Origin: Mesonia sp. K7
GTDB taxonomy: Bacteria; Bacteroidota; Bacteroidia; Flavobacteriales; Flavobacteriaceae
DNA: 64,000 nt
Assembly: GCF_003233725.1 (NCBI RefSeq)
Contig: NZ_QKQV01000011.1
Location: 37,929-101,928, forward strand
Reading direction: 5' to 3'
Shown piece by piece: positions 17,544 through 26,762 of this stretch (the stretch's first letter is position 1; each line of letters begins with the position of its first letter). The position numbers were made by a program, and so were the translations under genes. The notes below the pieces were generated by a model, which was given only the letters and a program-made list of their open reading frames with translations, was not told the origin of the DNA and did not search any database.

Positions 17544-18200
17544 ATGGCTTTAGATAAAAACGGAATAGCACAACGTATCGCCAAAGAAGTAAAAGACGGA
17601 TATTATGTCAATCTTGGGATTGGAATTCCTACTTTGGTGGCCAATTTTGTACGTGACGATATACAAGTAGAATTTCAGAGCGAAAACGGAATTCTCGGAA
17701 TGGGACCTTTCCCTTTTGAAGGTGAAGAAGACGCCGATTTGATCAACGCGGGAAAACAAACCATTACCGCAATGAAAGGAGCTAGTTTTTTTGACTCAGC
17801 AACCAGCTTTGGGATGATTAGAGGGCAACATGTCGATTTGACCATTCTTGGTGCGATGGAAGTAGCTCAGAATGGAGATATTGCCAACTGGAAGATCCCA
17901 GGAAAAATGGTCAAAGGAATGGGCGGAGCAATGGATTTGGTAGCTTCTGCGGAAAATATCATTGTGGCCATGATGCACACTAATAAGGCAGGCGAGTCAA
18001 AATTGCTTAAAAAATGCAGTTTACCGCTAACTGGGGTAGCATGCGTCACTAAAATCGTTACTAATTTGGCAGTACTTGAGGTGGTTGATGGCAAATTTAA
18101 ATTACTGGAAAGAGCTCCAGGCGTAAGCGTAGAAGAAATTCAGCAAGCGACCGAAGGCGAATTAATTGTTGAAGGCGATATTCCAGAAATGGTTTTATAA
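17544..18200 (+). CDS. scoB: 3-oxoacid CoA-transferase, subunit B
   Basis: A 218-residue B subunit. The catalytic glutamate is E47 in QSENGILGMG, which forms the glutamyl-CoA thioester. GIGIPTLVANF and the C-terminal LLERAPGVSVEEIQQATEGE are typical. It acts with the A subunit encoded 3 bp upstream. Confidence 0.94.
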   Translation: MALDKNGIAQRIAKEVKDGYYVNLGIGIPTLVANFVRDDIQVEFQSENGILGMGPFPFEGEEDADLINAGKQTITAMKGASFFDSATSFGMIRGQHVDLTILGAMEVAQNGDIANWKIPGKMVKGMGGAMDLVASAENIIVAMMHTNKAGESKLLKKCSLPLTGVACVTKIVTNLAVLEVVDGKFKLLERAPGVSVEEIQQATEGELIVEGDIPEMVL

Positions 18201-18219
18201 TCCATTTGCTTAAAGCGTA

Positions 18220-18246
18220 AAGGAAATCATTCTATTCTATTTCCTT
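18220..18246. terminator. Possible convergent terminator hairpin
   Basis: An 8-bp stem AAGGAAAT/ATTTCCTT (18220-18227 with 18239-18246) with an 11-base loop, between the convergent scoB and hydroxylase genes; its right arm covers the last codons of the hydroxylase gene. No strong T-run follows on the plus strand. Confidence 0.3.
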
Positions 18247-19101
18247 CTTACTTTTTTCCAAGTTATCAGGCGAAGCAAATAAAATAGCGACAGCCTCTTT
18301 TACATTGTCGGCTTCTTTCATGTTGCGAAAGATGTCTGCCCATACGTGAAAAACCAGTTTTATAGGGTTGTAATGTTTGGGCTGTTCTATGATTCCGTAA
18401 ATGGCTTGTTCATCTTCTTTCTGAAAAGTGCCGAAAATGCGATCCCAAATTATAAAAGTAGAACCATAATTTTTATCAAGGTAATGTGCATTTTTTCCAT
18501 GGTGCACACGATGGTGGGAAGGCGTTACAAAAAAGAAGCGTATCCATTTGGGTAAAGTTCTTATCAATTCAGTATGTATCCAAAACTGGTATAAAACTGC
18601 AATTTGGTGGCATATTAAAAAAACCAATGGGTGAAACCCCATCAAACTTACCGGGATAAAGAAAACCACCTTAATTTGTTGTGTCCATGAAAGCCGAAAA
18701 GATGTCGAGAGGTTATATTTTTCTGAATTGTGATGTGTCACATGGGTAGCCCAAAACAGATTGGTTTCGTGACCCAAACGATGCGCCCAATAACGGCAAA
18801 AATCCAAGACAAAGAAACAGGCAATAGAAGTGAGCCAATTTACAGGAATACTCCAAGAAATTGAATTATACGCCCATAAAACCAATCCAAACATTAAGGA
18901 TTTTGTAAATAAACTTTGCAGTATATAGACTAATCCAATGGTTAGCGATGCTAGAAAATCTTTCTTTTCGTAAAGCTCTTTTTTGTTTTTCCAACTAAAG
19001 TAAAATTCTGCTAAAGCTAAAGCAATTAAAATAGGTGCGGCATAAAGAATTAGATCTGGTGCGTTTGAGATTACTTTTTCTAGCGTGATTTTTTCTTTCA
19101 T
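18232..19101 (-). CDS. Sterol desaturase/fatty acid hydroxylase family membrane protein
   Basis: A 289-residue integral membrane protein with several hydrophobic helices and the histidine boxes of the fatty acid hydroxylase superfamily: HRLGH, HVTHH and HRVHH. These ligate a di-iron centre for oxygen-dependent hydroxylation or desaturation of a lipid at the inner membrane. The substrate is unknown; carotenoid, fatty acid or ornithine-lipid hydroxylation are all possible. It lies 3 bp downstream of the ABC ATPase gene, which may be only an operon of convenience. Confidence 0.88.
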   Translation of the reverse strand: MKEKITLEKVISNAPDLILYAAPILIALALAEFYFSWKNKKELYEKKDFLASLTIGLVYILQSLFTKSLMFGLVLWAYNSISWSIPVNWLTSIACFFVLDFCRYWAHRLGHETNLFWATHVTHHNSEKYNLSTSFRLSWTQQIKVVFFIPVSLMGFHPLVFLICHQIAVLYQFWIHTELIRTLPKWIRFFFVTPSHHRVHHGKNAHYLDKNYGSTFIIWDRIFGTFQKEDEQAIYGIIEQPKHYNPIKLVFHVWADIFRNMKEADNVKEAVAILFASPDNLEKSKKEIE

Positions 19102-19104
19102 AAA

Positions 19105-20796
19105 TTATATTCCTTTCGGGATTGCTTCGATAAGTTTTTGTGTATATGCTTTTTCTGGATTGTCGTACATTTTGTCAGCGTCACCTCGTTCTACAATTTC
19201 ACCTTGGTGCATAACCAGAAGTTGATCTGCCATATATTTTACGACAGCCAAATCATGCGAAATAAAAATATAGGTGAAACCATAGTTTACTTTAAGTCGG
19301 TTGAGTAAATTGAGCACTTGAGCTTGTACAGAAATATCCAAGGCAGAAACCGATTCGTCACAAATAATGAGTTTGGGGTTTACTGCAATTGTCCTTGCAA
19401 TGCCAATACGTTGGCGTTGCCCGCCACTAAACTCATGCGGATAACGGTAAAAATGCTCTTCTTCAAGTCCAACTTCTTTTAAAAGTTCTAAAGCTTTTTG
19501 TTCCCTTTCTTTTTTTGTCGGATAAATATTGTGAACTTTCATGGGTTCCATAATTGCATTTCCTACAGAAATTCTAGGGTTTAAAGAAGCAAATGGATCT
19601 TGAAAAATCAATTGGATTTCTTTCCGCAACGCTCGTAAACTTTTAGAGTCTAGTTTTGTAATATCTTCTCCTCGGTATTTTATTTTTCCGCCATTGAGAG
19701 GTGTCAGTTTTAAAATCACTTCACTTAATGTAGATTTCCCACAACCCGATTCGCCCACCAAACCGAGTGTTTCACCTTCATAAATCTTAAAACTTACTGC
19801 ATTTACCGCTTTAAAGCTTTCTTTTTTCTGAAATAAGCCTGTATTGTTAAAGTAAATTTTTTCTACGTTTTCTACTTCCAACAATGGAGGTTGACTATAT
19901 ATTTTTTGATGTCTTTTGGCTCGTTCTTGTTGTGTTTCGATCTCAAATTTTTTTCTCTCTCCTAAAAAATCTTTAACGGTTGGCAGTTTTTTTAAACGCT
20001 CTTTGGTGGTTGGTTTTGAAGCCAACAAAGCTTGCGTGTACTTTTCTTTTGGATGTTCAAAAAGTTCTTTTGTTGTGTTTATTTCTACAATTTTACCTTG
20101 ATGCATCACCATAATTCTATCTGCAATTTCAGAAACCAAAGATAAATCATGGGTAATGAATAAGATACTCATTTTATTTTTGGTTTGCAACTCTTTCAGT
20201 AACAAAATAATCTCATTTTGTACGGTTACATCCAAAGCTGTGGTAGGTTCGTCGGCAATGAGTAATTTGGGTTCACAGGCAATTGCCATGGCAATCATTA
20301 CGCGCTGTTTCTGCCCTCCACTTATTTGGTGCGGATAAGACTCATAAATATGTTCGGGTCGAGGTAATTTTACTTGTTTAAAAAGCTCGATGGTTTTTGC
20401 CTTGGCTTCTTTTTTGGTTTTGTTGAGGTGTCTGATTATAATCTCATCTACTTGTTTTCCGCAAGTCATCGATGGGTTGAGCGAACTCATAGGTTCTTGA
20501 AAAATCATTGATATTTCATTTCCGCGTATGGGATGCATTTCCTTGGAAGGGAGCTGAAGTAAGTCTTGATTTTCAAAAATGATTTCACCAGAATTTATGA
20601 TTGCATTTTTTGGTAAAAGCTGAAGAATAGAAAGCGAAGTGAGCGATTTTCCAGAACCCGATTCACCAACAACACCTAAGATTTCATTAGGATAAATCTC
20701 AAAAGTTATATTTTTTAAAACTTCTCTGGTCAACTTCCCTTCAGGAAAAGCAATAGAGAGATGATTTATTTTTATGATATTTTTAGTTTTTATCAT
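19105..20796 (-). CDS. Fused oligopeptide ABC transporter ATP-binding protein (DppD-DppF type)
   Basis: A 563-residue protein with two complete ABC ATPase domains. The first has GESGSGKS, the signature SGGQKQRV and Walker B LLIADEPTTALD; the second has GESGCGKS, FSGGQRQRIGIARTIA and LIICDESVSALD. Each is followed by the C-terminal extension typical of oligopeptide importers (EHPKEKYTQALLASKPT, NPEKAYTQKLIEAIPKG), as in YejF/GsiA-like fusions. It would energise dipeptide/oligopeptide uptake together with DppB/DppC-like permeases, which are not nearby. Walker B of the second half reads DES rather than DEP. Confidence 0.92.
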   Translation of the reverse strand: MIKTKNIIKINHLSIAFPEGKLTREVLKNITFEIYPNEILGVVGESGSGKSLTSLSILQLLPKNAIINSGEIIFENQDLLQLPSKEMHPIRGNEISMIFQEPMSSLNPSMTCGKQVDEIIIRHLNKTKKEAKAKTIELFKQVKLPRPEHIYESYPHQISGGQKQRVMIAMAIACEPKLLIADEPTTALDVTVQNEIILLLKELQTKNKMSILFITHDLSLVSEIADRIMVMHQGKIVEINTTKELFEHPKEKYTQALLASKPTTKERLKKLPTVKDFLGERKKFEIETQQERAKRHQKIYSQPPLLEVENVEKIYFNNTGLFQKKESFKAVNAVSFKIYEGETLGLVGESGCGKSTLSEVILKLTPLNGGKIKYRGEDITKLDSKSLRALRKEIQLIFQDPFASLNPRISVGNAIMEPMKVHNIYPTKKEREQKALELLKEVGLEEEHFYRYPHEFSGGQRQRIGIARTIAVNPKLIICDESVSALDISVQAQVLNLLNRLKVNYGFTYIFISHDLAVVKYMADQLLVMHQGEIVERGDADKMYDNPEKAYTQKLIEAIPKGI

Positions 20797-20861
20797 TTTT
20801 TGTTATTCAAACCATAATTATTTACCTAAAAAAGTTCTAATATTATTTGGATTGTATTGCT

Positions 20862-20869
20862 TAAATTTG
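20862..20869 (+). promoter_or_regulatory. Putative promoter (-7) for a small RNA
   Basis: TAAATTTG is an exact match to TAnnTTTG. No gene on the plus strand starts downstream, but a strong terminator does follow at 20977-21003. The nearest TTG (20847-20849) is only 12 bp upstream, shorter than the usual 17-23. Confidence 0.3.
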
Positions 20870-20875
20870 TTTCTT

Positions 20876-21003
20876 CGTTATGTAAGCATAATTGTTTACA
20901 TCTAACATTGGCTTTCGGGCGGTGTTTACAGCTGATTTAAGAACTTAAGCGTAAACATCTTTTTTTCATATGGGTAAAGCTCGGTGAGAACCGAGCTTTT
21001 TTT
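20876..21003 (+). ncRNA. Candidate small non-coding RNA
   Basis: About 128 bases between a -7 element and an intrinsic terminator, with no open frame of note. The sequence can fold: ATGTAA pairs with TTACAT near 20880-20900, and TGTTTAC at 20923 pairs with GTAAACA at 20951. TGTTTACA occurs at 20893 and 20923 (exactly 30 bp apart), with an inverted copy at 20951. It does not resemble tmRNA, 4.5S or RNase P RNA. The alternative is that the repeats are operator sites for the ABC transporter gene and the terminator serves read-through. Confidence 0.3.
20977..21003 (+). terminator. Strong plus-strand intrinsic terminator
   Basis: A 10-bp perfect stem AAAGCTCGGT/ACCGAGCTTT with a GAGA loop and seven or more T residues on the plus strand. 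It lies just beyond the stop of the leftward exonuclease gene, but on the minus strand only three T residues follow, so it fits a rightward transcript. Confidence 0.65.
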
Positions 21004-21715
21004 ATATCCTAACAATATCATTTTCTTTTAATAAGTTTTGTTGTCTTAGTTTAAGAATAATCTGAGCTATAGCTACGACATCATTTTCGCAATAGGTAAC
21101 AATACGTTGCAAATCTTCTTCTTCGTAAAAAACACGACCTACATCACTTCCTGAAATATCGGTTTTTGGGGAAGGAATGTCGAGAATATGCGTCAGTAAT
21201 TCTAAAGAAGTATAGTGTTTGTAATCGCCAAATTTCCATAAATCTAAGGTGTCGAGATGGCTAATTTCCCAAGGTTTTTTTCCGAATAGATTGAGTTTTT
21301 CAGGTAGAGAAATATTGTGTATCAACATTCTTCTGGCGATATAAGGAAAATCAAACTCTTTGCCGTTATGTGCACAAAGTAAGTGTTGAGCACCGTTAAA
21401 ATAATTGTCGATAAGGTCTTTAAAACTATTTAAAAGCTCGACTTCATCTCCAGAAAAAGAGGTGATTCTAAAGGTTTGTTTATCAACTACCTTTTTAAAA
21501 AAACCAACGGAAATACAAACAATTTTCCCAAATTCTGCCCAAATTCCAGCGTTTGGGTAAAAGTCTTCCGGAGTTTCACTTTCTGTTCTTCGATAACGTG
21601 TTTTGTGGTCCCAAAGTTGTTTCTCTTTTTCAGATAAATCATCAAAACTTCGATGCATCGGAACTGTCTCGATGTCGAGAAAAAGAATGTTTTCGATGTT
21701 GAGTTTTTGTAGCAT
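21002..21715 (-). CDS. 3'-5' exonuclease, DEDD/PolB-like ribonuclease H fold
   Basis: A 237-residue protein of the DnaQ/PolB-type exonuclease family. Motif ExoI is LFLDIETVP, ExoII includes CAHNGKEFDFPYIARRM and ExoIII is YCENDVVAIAQ, giving the DEDDy arrangement. It is a stand-alone nuclease probably acting on single-stranded DNA or RNA ends in repair; the Flavobacteria homologues are annotated as predicted PolB-like exonucleases. It is followed to the right by the CNNM gene on the same strand, 86 bp away. Confidence 0.9.
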   Translation of the reverse strand: MLQKLNIENILFLDIETVPMHRSFDDLSEKEKQLWDHKTRYRRTESETPEDFYPNAGIWAEFGKIVCISVGFFKKVVDKQTFRITSFSGDEVELLNSFKDLIDNYFNGAQHLLCAHNGKEFDFPYIARRMLIHNISLPEKLNLFGKKPWEISHLDTLDLWKFGDYKHYTSLELLTHILDIPSPKTDISGSDVGRVFYEEEDLQRIVTYCENDVVAIAQIILKLRQQNLLKENDIVRI

Positions 21716-21801
21716 GGTAAGCGATAAGCTACTCTAAAAGTACAAATTTATTTACTTATGAGTTTCTTGAAGTCTATTTTTTCGCTTTCTAATAGGTTTT
21801 G

Positions 21802-22911
21802 CTATTCCTGGTTTTCCTCATCTTTATTGGCCAAACCAATTAAGCCAAGTCTTTTGGCTCTTCGCTCCCAGTTTTTGCGAGCGAGCAATTGCATATCTTC
21901 AATGCTGTCGCTTTCATCCATAATTTCCATACCGAGAAGAGTTTCGATAATGTCTTCCATCGTAATGAGACCAATGGTGTTTCCGAACTCGTCGTTGACC
22001 ATTGCAACGTGAGCTCTTTTTTCTACAAAAAGCTCAAACAATTCTGGAATTGGTGTGTCAGAATTTGCCATCAAGACTTCACGTTTTAGCGAAACCAGAC
22101 TGTCGCTACCCTTTTCATCGATCATGTGTTCAAGAATATCGTCTTTTAACACAAAGCCCGTAATATTATTGGGTTTTCCTTGATAGATAGGAATGCGCGA
22201 AAACTTAAGGTTTTTATTGGCTTCGATAAAACTTTCGATGGTAGTGTTTTGGTCTTCGATAACGGCAACCGAAAACGGAGTCATCACGTCTTTGGCCGTA
22301 ATTGATTTAAAAATGAGCAAATTTCGAATAAAAGTAGACTCATTATCGGCAAAAACACCTTCTTTTTCTGCAGCATCGGTTATGGCGATAAACTCTTCCC
22401 TACTCATGGCTGTTGCATGAGCCGACTTACCGATAAGTTTAGTCGTGAGTAATAAAATCCATAAAACCCCTGTGTATTTTAGAGGAAAAATAATGATTTT
22501 AAGCAGAGTTGCTGTAAAACTACCAAGTGATTTCCAGTAACTTGCTCCAATAGTTTTCGGAATAATCTCTGAAAGCACCAAAATTAAAATGGTCATAATT
22601 GTAGAAATGATTCCGACAAAATTTATGCCCATTATAGAATACTCATACCCGCTTTCGATAGCGAGTTTTGCAGCTTGATTACCTACTAAAATTGCTCCAA
22701 CGGTATGTGCAATGGTATTTAAAGTTAAAATAGCGGTTAACGGAACATCGATGTTTTTTTTATATTCTGTAAGTACTTTCGCGTAAGCTTTCCCTTCTTT
22801 AGTTTTAACTTTGAGAAAAGTAGGTGTAAAACTTAACAGAGCAGCTTCTAAAATAGAACATAAAAACGAAAAGAAAATAGATATAATGGCGTAAAGAATA
22901 AGTAAGGTCAT
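21802..22911 (-). CDS. CNNM-domain/CBS-pair membrane protein (HlyC/CorC family)
   Basis: A 369-residue protein with a CNNM (DUF21) membrane domain of three or four helices (residues 1-150, LSEIIPKTIGASYW is diagnostic) followed by a CBS pair (DVMTPFSVAVIEDQ, VNDEFGNTIGLITMEDIIE). The C-terminal CorC_HlyC transporter-associated domain found in longer members is absent. Such proteins are linked to Mg2+ efflux. It lies 88 bp downstream of hemB on the same strand. Confidence 0.9.
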   Translation of the reverse strand: MTLLILYAIISIFFSFLCSILEAALLSFTPTFLKVKTKEGKAYAKVLTEYKKNIDVPLTAILTLNTIAHTVGAILVGNQAAKLAIESGYEYSIMGINFVGIISTIMTILILVLSEIIPKTIGASYWKSLGSFTATLLKIIIFPLKYTGVLWILLLTTKLIGKSAHATAMSREEFIAITDAAEKEGVFADNESTFIRNLLIFKSITAKDVMTPFSVAVIEDQNTTIESFIEANKNLKFSRIPIYQGKPNNITGFVLKDDILEHMIDEKGSDSLVSLKREVLMANSDTPIPELFELFVEKRAHVAMVNDEFGNTIGLITMEDIIETLLGMEIMDESDSIEDMQLLARKNWERRAKRLGLIGLANKDEENQE

Positions 22912-22999
22912 TCTCTTTTTTAGTTTTTAATTTTGTTAAAAATACAAAGGTTTTATCGCTTTATATCAATTTTATACAAATTCTAACAAAAATTGTTAG

Positions 23000-23986
23000 T
23001 TACAACAGCTTAACAACATCTTTTGCAAAGTAACTTGCTATTAGGTTTGCACCAGCTCTTTTTATGGCTAAGGTTTGTTCGAGCATAACGTTATCGTGAT
23101 CGAGCCATCCTTTTTCTGCTGCTGCCTTGAGCATAGCGTACTCTCCAGAAACTTGATACACAGCAATAGGAGTCGTTACGCGGTCTTTTAACTCTCTTAC
23201 AATATCCAAATAACACAACCCTGGCTTTACCATTACAATATCGGCACCTTCTTCGATATCCAGCAAGGTTTTTTTGATAGCATCTGTACGATTTGCCGGA
23301 TCTATTTGATAGGTTTTTTTGTCTTTTGGGATATCCTGAATGTCTTTTGGAGCAGAATCTAATGCATCTCTAAAAGGGCCATAAAATGCCGATGCATACT
23401 TTGCCGAATAGCTCATAATGCCAGTGTTGTGAAACCCTTCATCTTCGAGTAGTGAACGGATTTCAAAAATTCTGCCATCCATCATATCACTTGGCGCTAC
23501 AAAATCGGCTCCTGATTGAGCGTGCGACAAGCTCATTTCTGCTAAAACAGCATTAGTTTCATCGTTCAAAATGCGTCCTTCATAAACAATACCATCGTGT
23601 CCGTAAGAAGAATATGGATCTAAAGCAACATCGGTCATTACCAGCATTTCTGGGCAAGCATTTTTTACGGTTTTAATGGCACGCTGCATCAAGCCATCAG
23701 GGTTAAGGGCTTCGCTTCCTGAATTGTCTTTTAAATTTTCAGGCACTTTTACAAAGAGCAAAATAGCTTTTAGTCCTAGTTTGTAGAGCGTTTTTACTTC
23801 CTTTTCTAGATAGTCTAAGCTATAACGAAAATAATTGGGCATCGATGCGATTTCTTCTTTTACATTTTTGCCTTCTACTACAAACATTGGTACGATAAAA
23901 TCGTTGGGAGTAATGGTTGTTTCTCTTACTAAACTTCTTATGGCTTCGTTGGTTTTAAGCCTTCTATTTCGTTGTAATGGATACAT
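23000..23986 (-). CDS. hemB: Delta-aminolevulinic acid dehydratase (porphobilinogen synthase)
   Basis: A 328-residue HemB that condenses two 5-aminolevulinate to porphobilinogen. Family motifs FIVPMFVVEGKN, the Schiff-base region with MVKPGLCYLDIV and VYQVSGEYAM are present. The metal loop is TDVALDPYSSYGHDG, with Asp where zinc enzymes have Cys, so this is the Mg2+-dependent type. It is the last haem gene of the leftward cluster, 47 bp after hemF. Confidence 0.96.
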   Translation of the reverse strand: MYPLQRNRRLKTNEAIRSLVRETTITPNDFIVPMFVVEGKNVKEEIASMPNYFRYSLDYLEKEVKTLYKLGLKAILLFVKVPENLKDNSGSEALNPDGLMQRAIKTVKNACPEMLVMTDVALDPYSSYGHDGIVYEGRILNDETNAVLAEMSLSHAQSGADFVAPSDMMDGRIFEIRSLLEDEGFHNTGIMSYSAKYASAFYGPFRDALDSAPKDIQDIPKDKKTYQIDPANRTDAIKKTLLDIEEGADIVMVKPGLCYLDIVRELKDRVTTPIAVYQVSGEYAMLKAAAEKGWLDHDNVMLEQTLAIKRAGANLIASYFAKDVVKLL

Positions 23987-24033
23987 ATTTTGAATATTAT
24001 AAGTCTAATGTTTTTATTGGGAATGGCTTAGAG

Positions 24034-24939
24034 TTAAACAACCCATTCTTTAGGATTTTTTAAAACGTTAATCAATGCTTCTTCTCTGCTATTTTTTTCG
24101 GGTTCAAAATTATAAACCCATTGCACTTGTGGAGGTAAACTCATCAGGATACTTTCTATGCGTCCGTTTGTTTTTAAGCCAAACAAAGTGCCTTTATCGT
24201 GCACTAAGTTAAATTCTACATACCTTCCGCGACGTATTTCTTGCCAGTTACGCTCTTTTTCACCGTAAGGAAGATTTTTTCTTTTCTCAACAATTGGGAG
24301 ATAAGCGTCTAAAAAATGATTTCCTACTTCGGTGACAAAAGCATACCAATCTGTCATTTGCTTTTCTTCAGTGGCTTTGCAATAATCAAAAAACAATCCG
24401 CCAATGCCTCGTGCTTCGTCGCGATGCGCGTTCCAAAAATAATTGTCACAAGCTTGTTTATACTTTTCGTAGAAACTTTTGTCGTGCTTGTCACAAACCG
24501 TTTTACAAATGCGGTGGAAGTGTGTAGCATCTTCTTCAAACAGATAATATGGCGTTAAATCTTGACCGCCACCAAACCAACTATCAACTATTTTACCGTT
24601 TTTATCGTACATTTCAAAATATCGCCAGTTGGCGTGTACGGTTGGTACAAAAGGGTTTTTGGGATGAAGCACTAAACTCAGGCCACAGGCAAAAAAATCG
24701 GCTTCTTCAACATTAAAGTATTGTTGCATCGTTTTGGGGAGAGCACCGTGAACAGCAGAAATATTTACGCCGCCTTTTTCGAAGACATTTCCTTTTTCAA
24801 TAATTCTAGTTCTGCCACCACCGCCTTCTTTTCGTTTCCATAAATCTTCCCGAAATTTTGCTTTACCATCTGTTTTTTCTATGGTTGCGGTAATTTCATC
24901 TTGCAGGTTTTGTATGTATTGATAGAAGGTGTCTTTCAC
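24034..24939 (-). CDS. hemF: Oxygen-dependent coproporphyrinogen III oxidase
   Basis: A 301-residue HemF. The motifs GGGGRTRIIEKGNVFEKGGV, HANWRYFE, WFGGGQDLTPYY and GIGGLFFDY are diagnostic. It decarboxylates two propionates of coproporphyrinogen III to vinyls using O2, giving protoporphyrinogen IX, and implies aerobic growth. nhaA ends 2 bp upstream, so hemF is inside the nhaA transcript. Confidence 0.97.
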   Translation of the reverse strand: MKDTFYQYIQNLQDEITATIEKTDGKAKFREDLWKRKEGGGGRTRIIEKGNVFEKGGVNISAVHGALPKTMQQYFNVEEADFFACGLSLVLHPKNPFVPTVHANWRYFEMYDKNGKIVDSWFGGGQDLTPYYLFEEDATHFHRICKTVCDKHDKSFYEKYKQACDNYFWNAHRDEARGIGGLFFDYCKATEEKQMTDWYAFVTEVGNHFLDAYLPIVEKRKNLPYGEKERNWQEIRRGRYVEFNLVHDKGTLFGLKTNGRIESILMSLPPQVQWVYNFEPEKNSREEALINVLKNPKEWVV

Positions 24940-24941
24940 AA

Positions 24942-26231
24942 TTACTTTTTAAATTTTAAAATAATAAATCCTATGATTGCTGAGATTAATGATCCTAATA
25001 AAATACCTATTTTGGCAGAATCGATATAAGCGAGTTCTTCAGCAAACGCTAAGCCGCCGATAAAGATAGACATTGTAAATCCGATACCTGCCAAAAAGGA
25101 AACGCCTATGATATTCCACGTAGAAATATCTGATGGAATACTGATAAGCTTCACTTTATTGGCTAATAAAACCAACGCTGTAATACCAATGCTTTTACCT
25201 AAAATCAAGCTGATAACAATAGTGGTTACTAAGTTAAGTTCTAGTGACTCTAAATTATTAATGACAACACCTGCATTGGCAAACGCAAAGACAGGAATAA
25301 TTAAGTAAGCCACCCAATCGTGCAGGTTGTGTTCCATACGTTGTAAAGGCGATTGGTATTTGTATGTCCAATCTTCTAAATCATCTATTTGTTGAATTTG
25401 TTCTTTCGATAAAATCGGCTTCTTAAGTATCGAAGCTTGCTTTATGCTATCGGTGATACGTACAAGACTTTCTATAAATTCTGAAGTATCTACTTTTTGT
25501 TTAATAGGAACAGAAAATGCCAATAAAACTCCTGCTAATGTTGGGTGTATCCCAGCTTTTAAAAAGAGTATCCAAACGACAACTCCTAAACAAATGGTTA
25601 AAAATTTTGAGTAATAACCTCTATAAGACAACAGGTATAAAAAGGCAAGTAAAGCCAAGGCTATACCAAGCAAGTATATTTTTATGGCTCCGCTGTAAAA
25701 AATAGCAATTACCAAAACAGCACCTAAGTCATCTACAATGGCAAATGCCGTTAAAAACACTTTTAAGCTTAAAGGAATACGACTTCCTAACGCGGTAAGT
25801 ATGGCAAGAGAAAATGCAATATCAGTAGCCATTGGAATGCCCCATCCTTTTAGCGTTTCAGGGTTGTTGTTTAATAGAAAGAAACATAACACTGGAATTG
25901 CCATTCCGCCAAAAGCACCAACAAGCGGGAATCCTATTTTTTTGGGAGAATTAAGTTCGCCAATAAGAAATTCGCGTTTTATTTCAAGACCAATCAAAAA
26001 GAAAAATATGGCCATTAACCCATCATTAACCCATAAAATCAAAGGTTTGTTGAGTTCAAATCCTTCTGTAGAAAAACCAACCTTATAATCCCAAAGCGTT
26101 GCGTAGCTATCGGCAAATGGGGAATTTGACCAAATAAGTGCTAAAAGTGTGGCAATAACCAATAACAAACCACTTAAACTTTCAATTTTTACGAATTTTT
26201 GAAATGGAGATAATATTTTTTGCTTTGCCAT
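24942..26231 (-). CDS. nhaA: Na+/H+ antiporter NhaA
   Basis: A 429-residue integral membrane protein of NhaA type with about 12 helices. The ion-binding Asp pair is in AIVDDLGAVLVIAIFYSG near residue 165; MAIFFFLIGLEIKREFL and MATDIAFSLAIL are also typical. It exports Na+ in exchange for protons, fitting a marine or saline habitat. Unusually it is embedded in the haem operon, 40 bp after the DUF6973 gene and 2 bp before hemF. Confidence 0.96.
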   Translation of the reverse strand: MAKQKILSPFQKFVKIESLSGLLLVIATLLALIWSNSPFADSYATLWDYKVGFSTEGFELNKPLILWVNDGLMAIFFFLIGLEIKREFLIGELNSPKKIGFPLVGAFGGMAIPVLCFFLLNNNPETLKGWGIPMATDIAFSLAILTALGSRIPLSLKVFLTAFAIVDDLGAVLVIAIFYSGAIKIYLLGIALALLAFLYLLSYRGYYSKFLTICLGVVVWILFLKAGIHPTLAGVLLAFSVPIKQKVDTSEFIESLVRITDSIKQASILKKPILSKEQIQQIDDLEDWTYKYQSPLQRMEHNLHDWVAYLIIPVFAFANAGVVINNLESLELNLVTTIVISLILGKSIGITALVLLANKVKLISIPSDISTWNIIGVSFLAGIGFTMSIFIGGLAFAEELAYIDSAKIGILLGSLISAIIGFIILKFKK

Positions 26232-26270
26232 AGTTGTGATTTTACTTTGCAGGTACTTAAAGCTTATACA

Positions 26271-26762
26271 CTACTCTAAGCTGGTATAAACCAATTGGTT
26301 TTTAGCTTGTTTTATTTCTGTAAGATTTTGTGTAAAAATAGCATTTTTGCGTTGGTTTTTAATGTATTCTATGGCTTTATCAATAGAAAATTGAGACTTT
26401 TCTTTAAATAATTGAATGCCGTAATTGTTATTGTGTAAATCCATCGCTTGATGTAGCGGATTGTTTTTGTAAATCTGTTCGTGCAAATCGGTAATTTTTT
26501 TCGCCCACTTCATTGATTTCTCTTCATTTTTATTCGATTCAAACAGCTGTTTTGCTAAAATAAAATTCCATAAGGCGTGCCTAAAAGCATTTTCAAAAGT
26601 ATTTTTTTGATGTTTTTCAGGGTAAATAGCGTTGCAAATTTCAAGTGTTTTTTTGGTAGCTTTTAAAAAGATTATGAAATAAATCGGTTGAGGTAAAAAC
26701 AACCCTATGGCTTTAAAAATTTGTGATAAACTCAGATTTTTTAAGCGTCTAATAAGGTTCAT
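26271..26762 (-). CDS. DUF6973-like protein
   Basis: A 163-residue protein with a central conserved set NAFRHALWNFILAK, a later Lys/Trp helix and MDLHNNNYGIQLF, which match the DUF6973 family pattern (AFRHA..N, H..D.HNN..G). The repeated His/Asp/Asn suggest a metal site or hydrolytic activity, but no function is established. A hydrophobic stretch near residues 20-32 might be membrane-associated. It starts directly at the end of hemE with no gap and so is in the haem operon. Confidence 0.7.
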   Translation of the reverse strand: MNLIRRLKNLSLSQIFKAIGLFLPQPIYFIIFLKATKKTLEICNAIYPEKHQKNTFENAFRHALWNFILAKQLFESNKNEEKSMKWAKKITDLHEQIYKNNPLHQAMDLHNNNYGIQLFKEKSQFSIDKAIEYIKNQRKNAIFTQNLTEIKQAKNQLVYTSLE

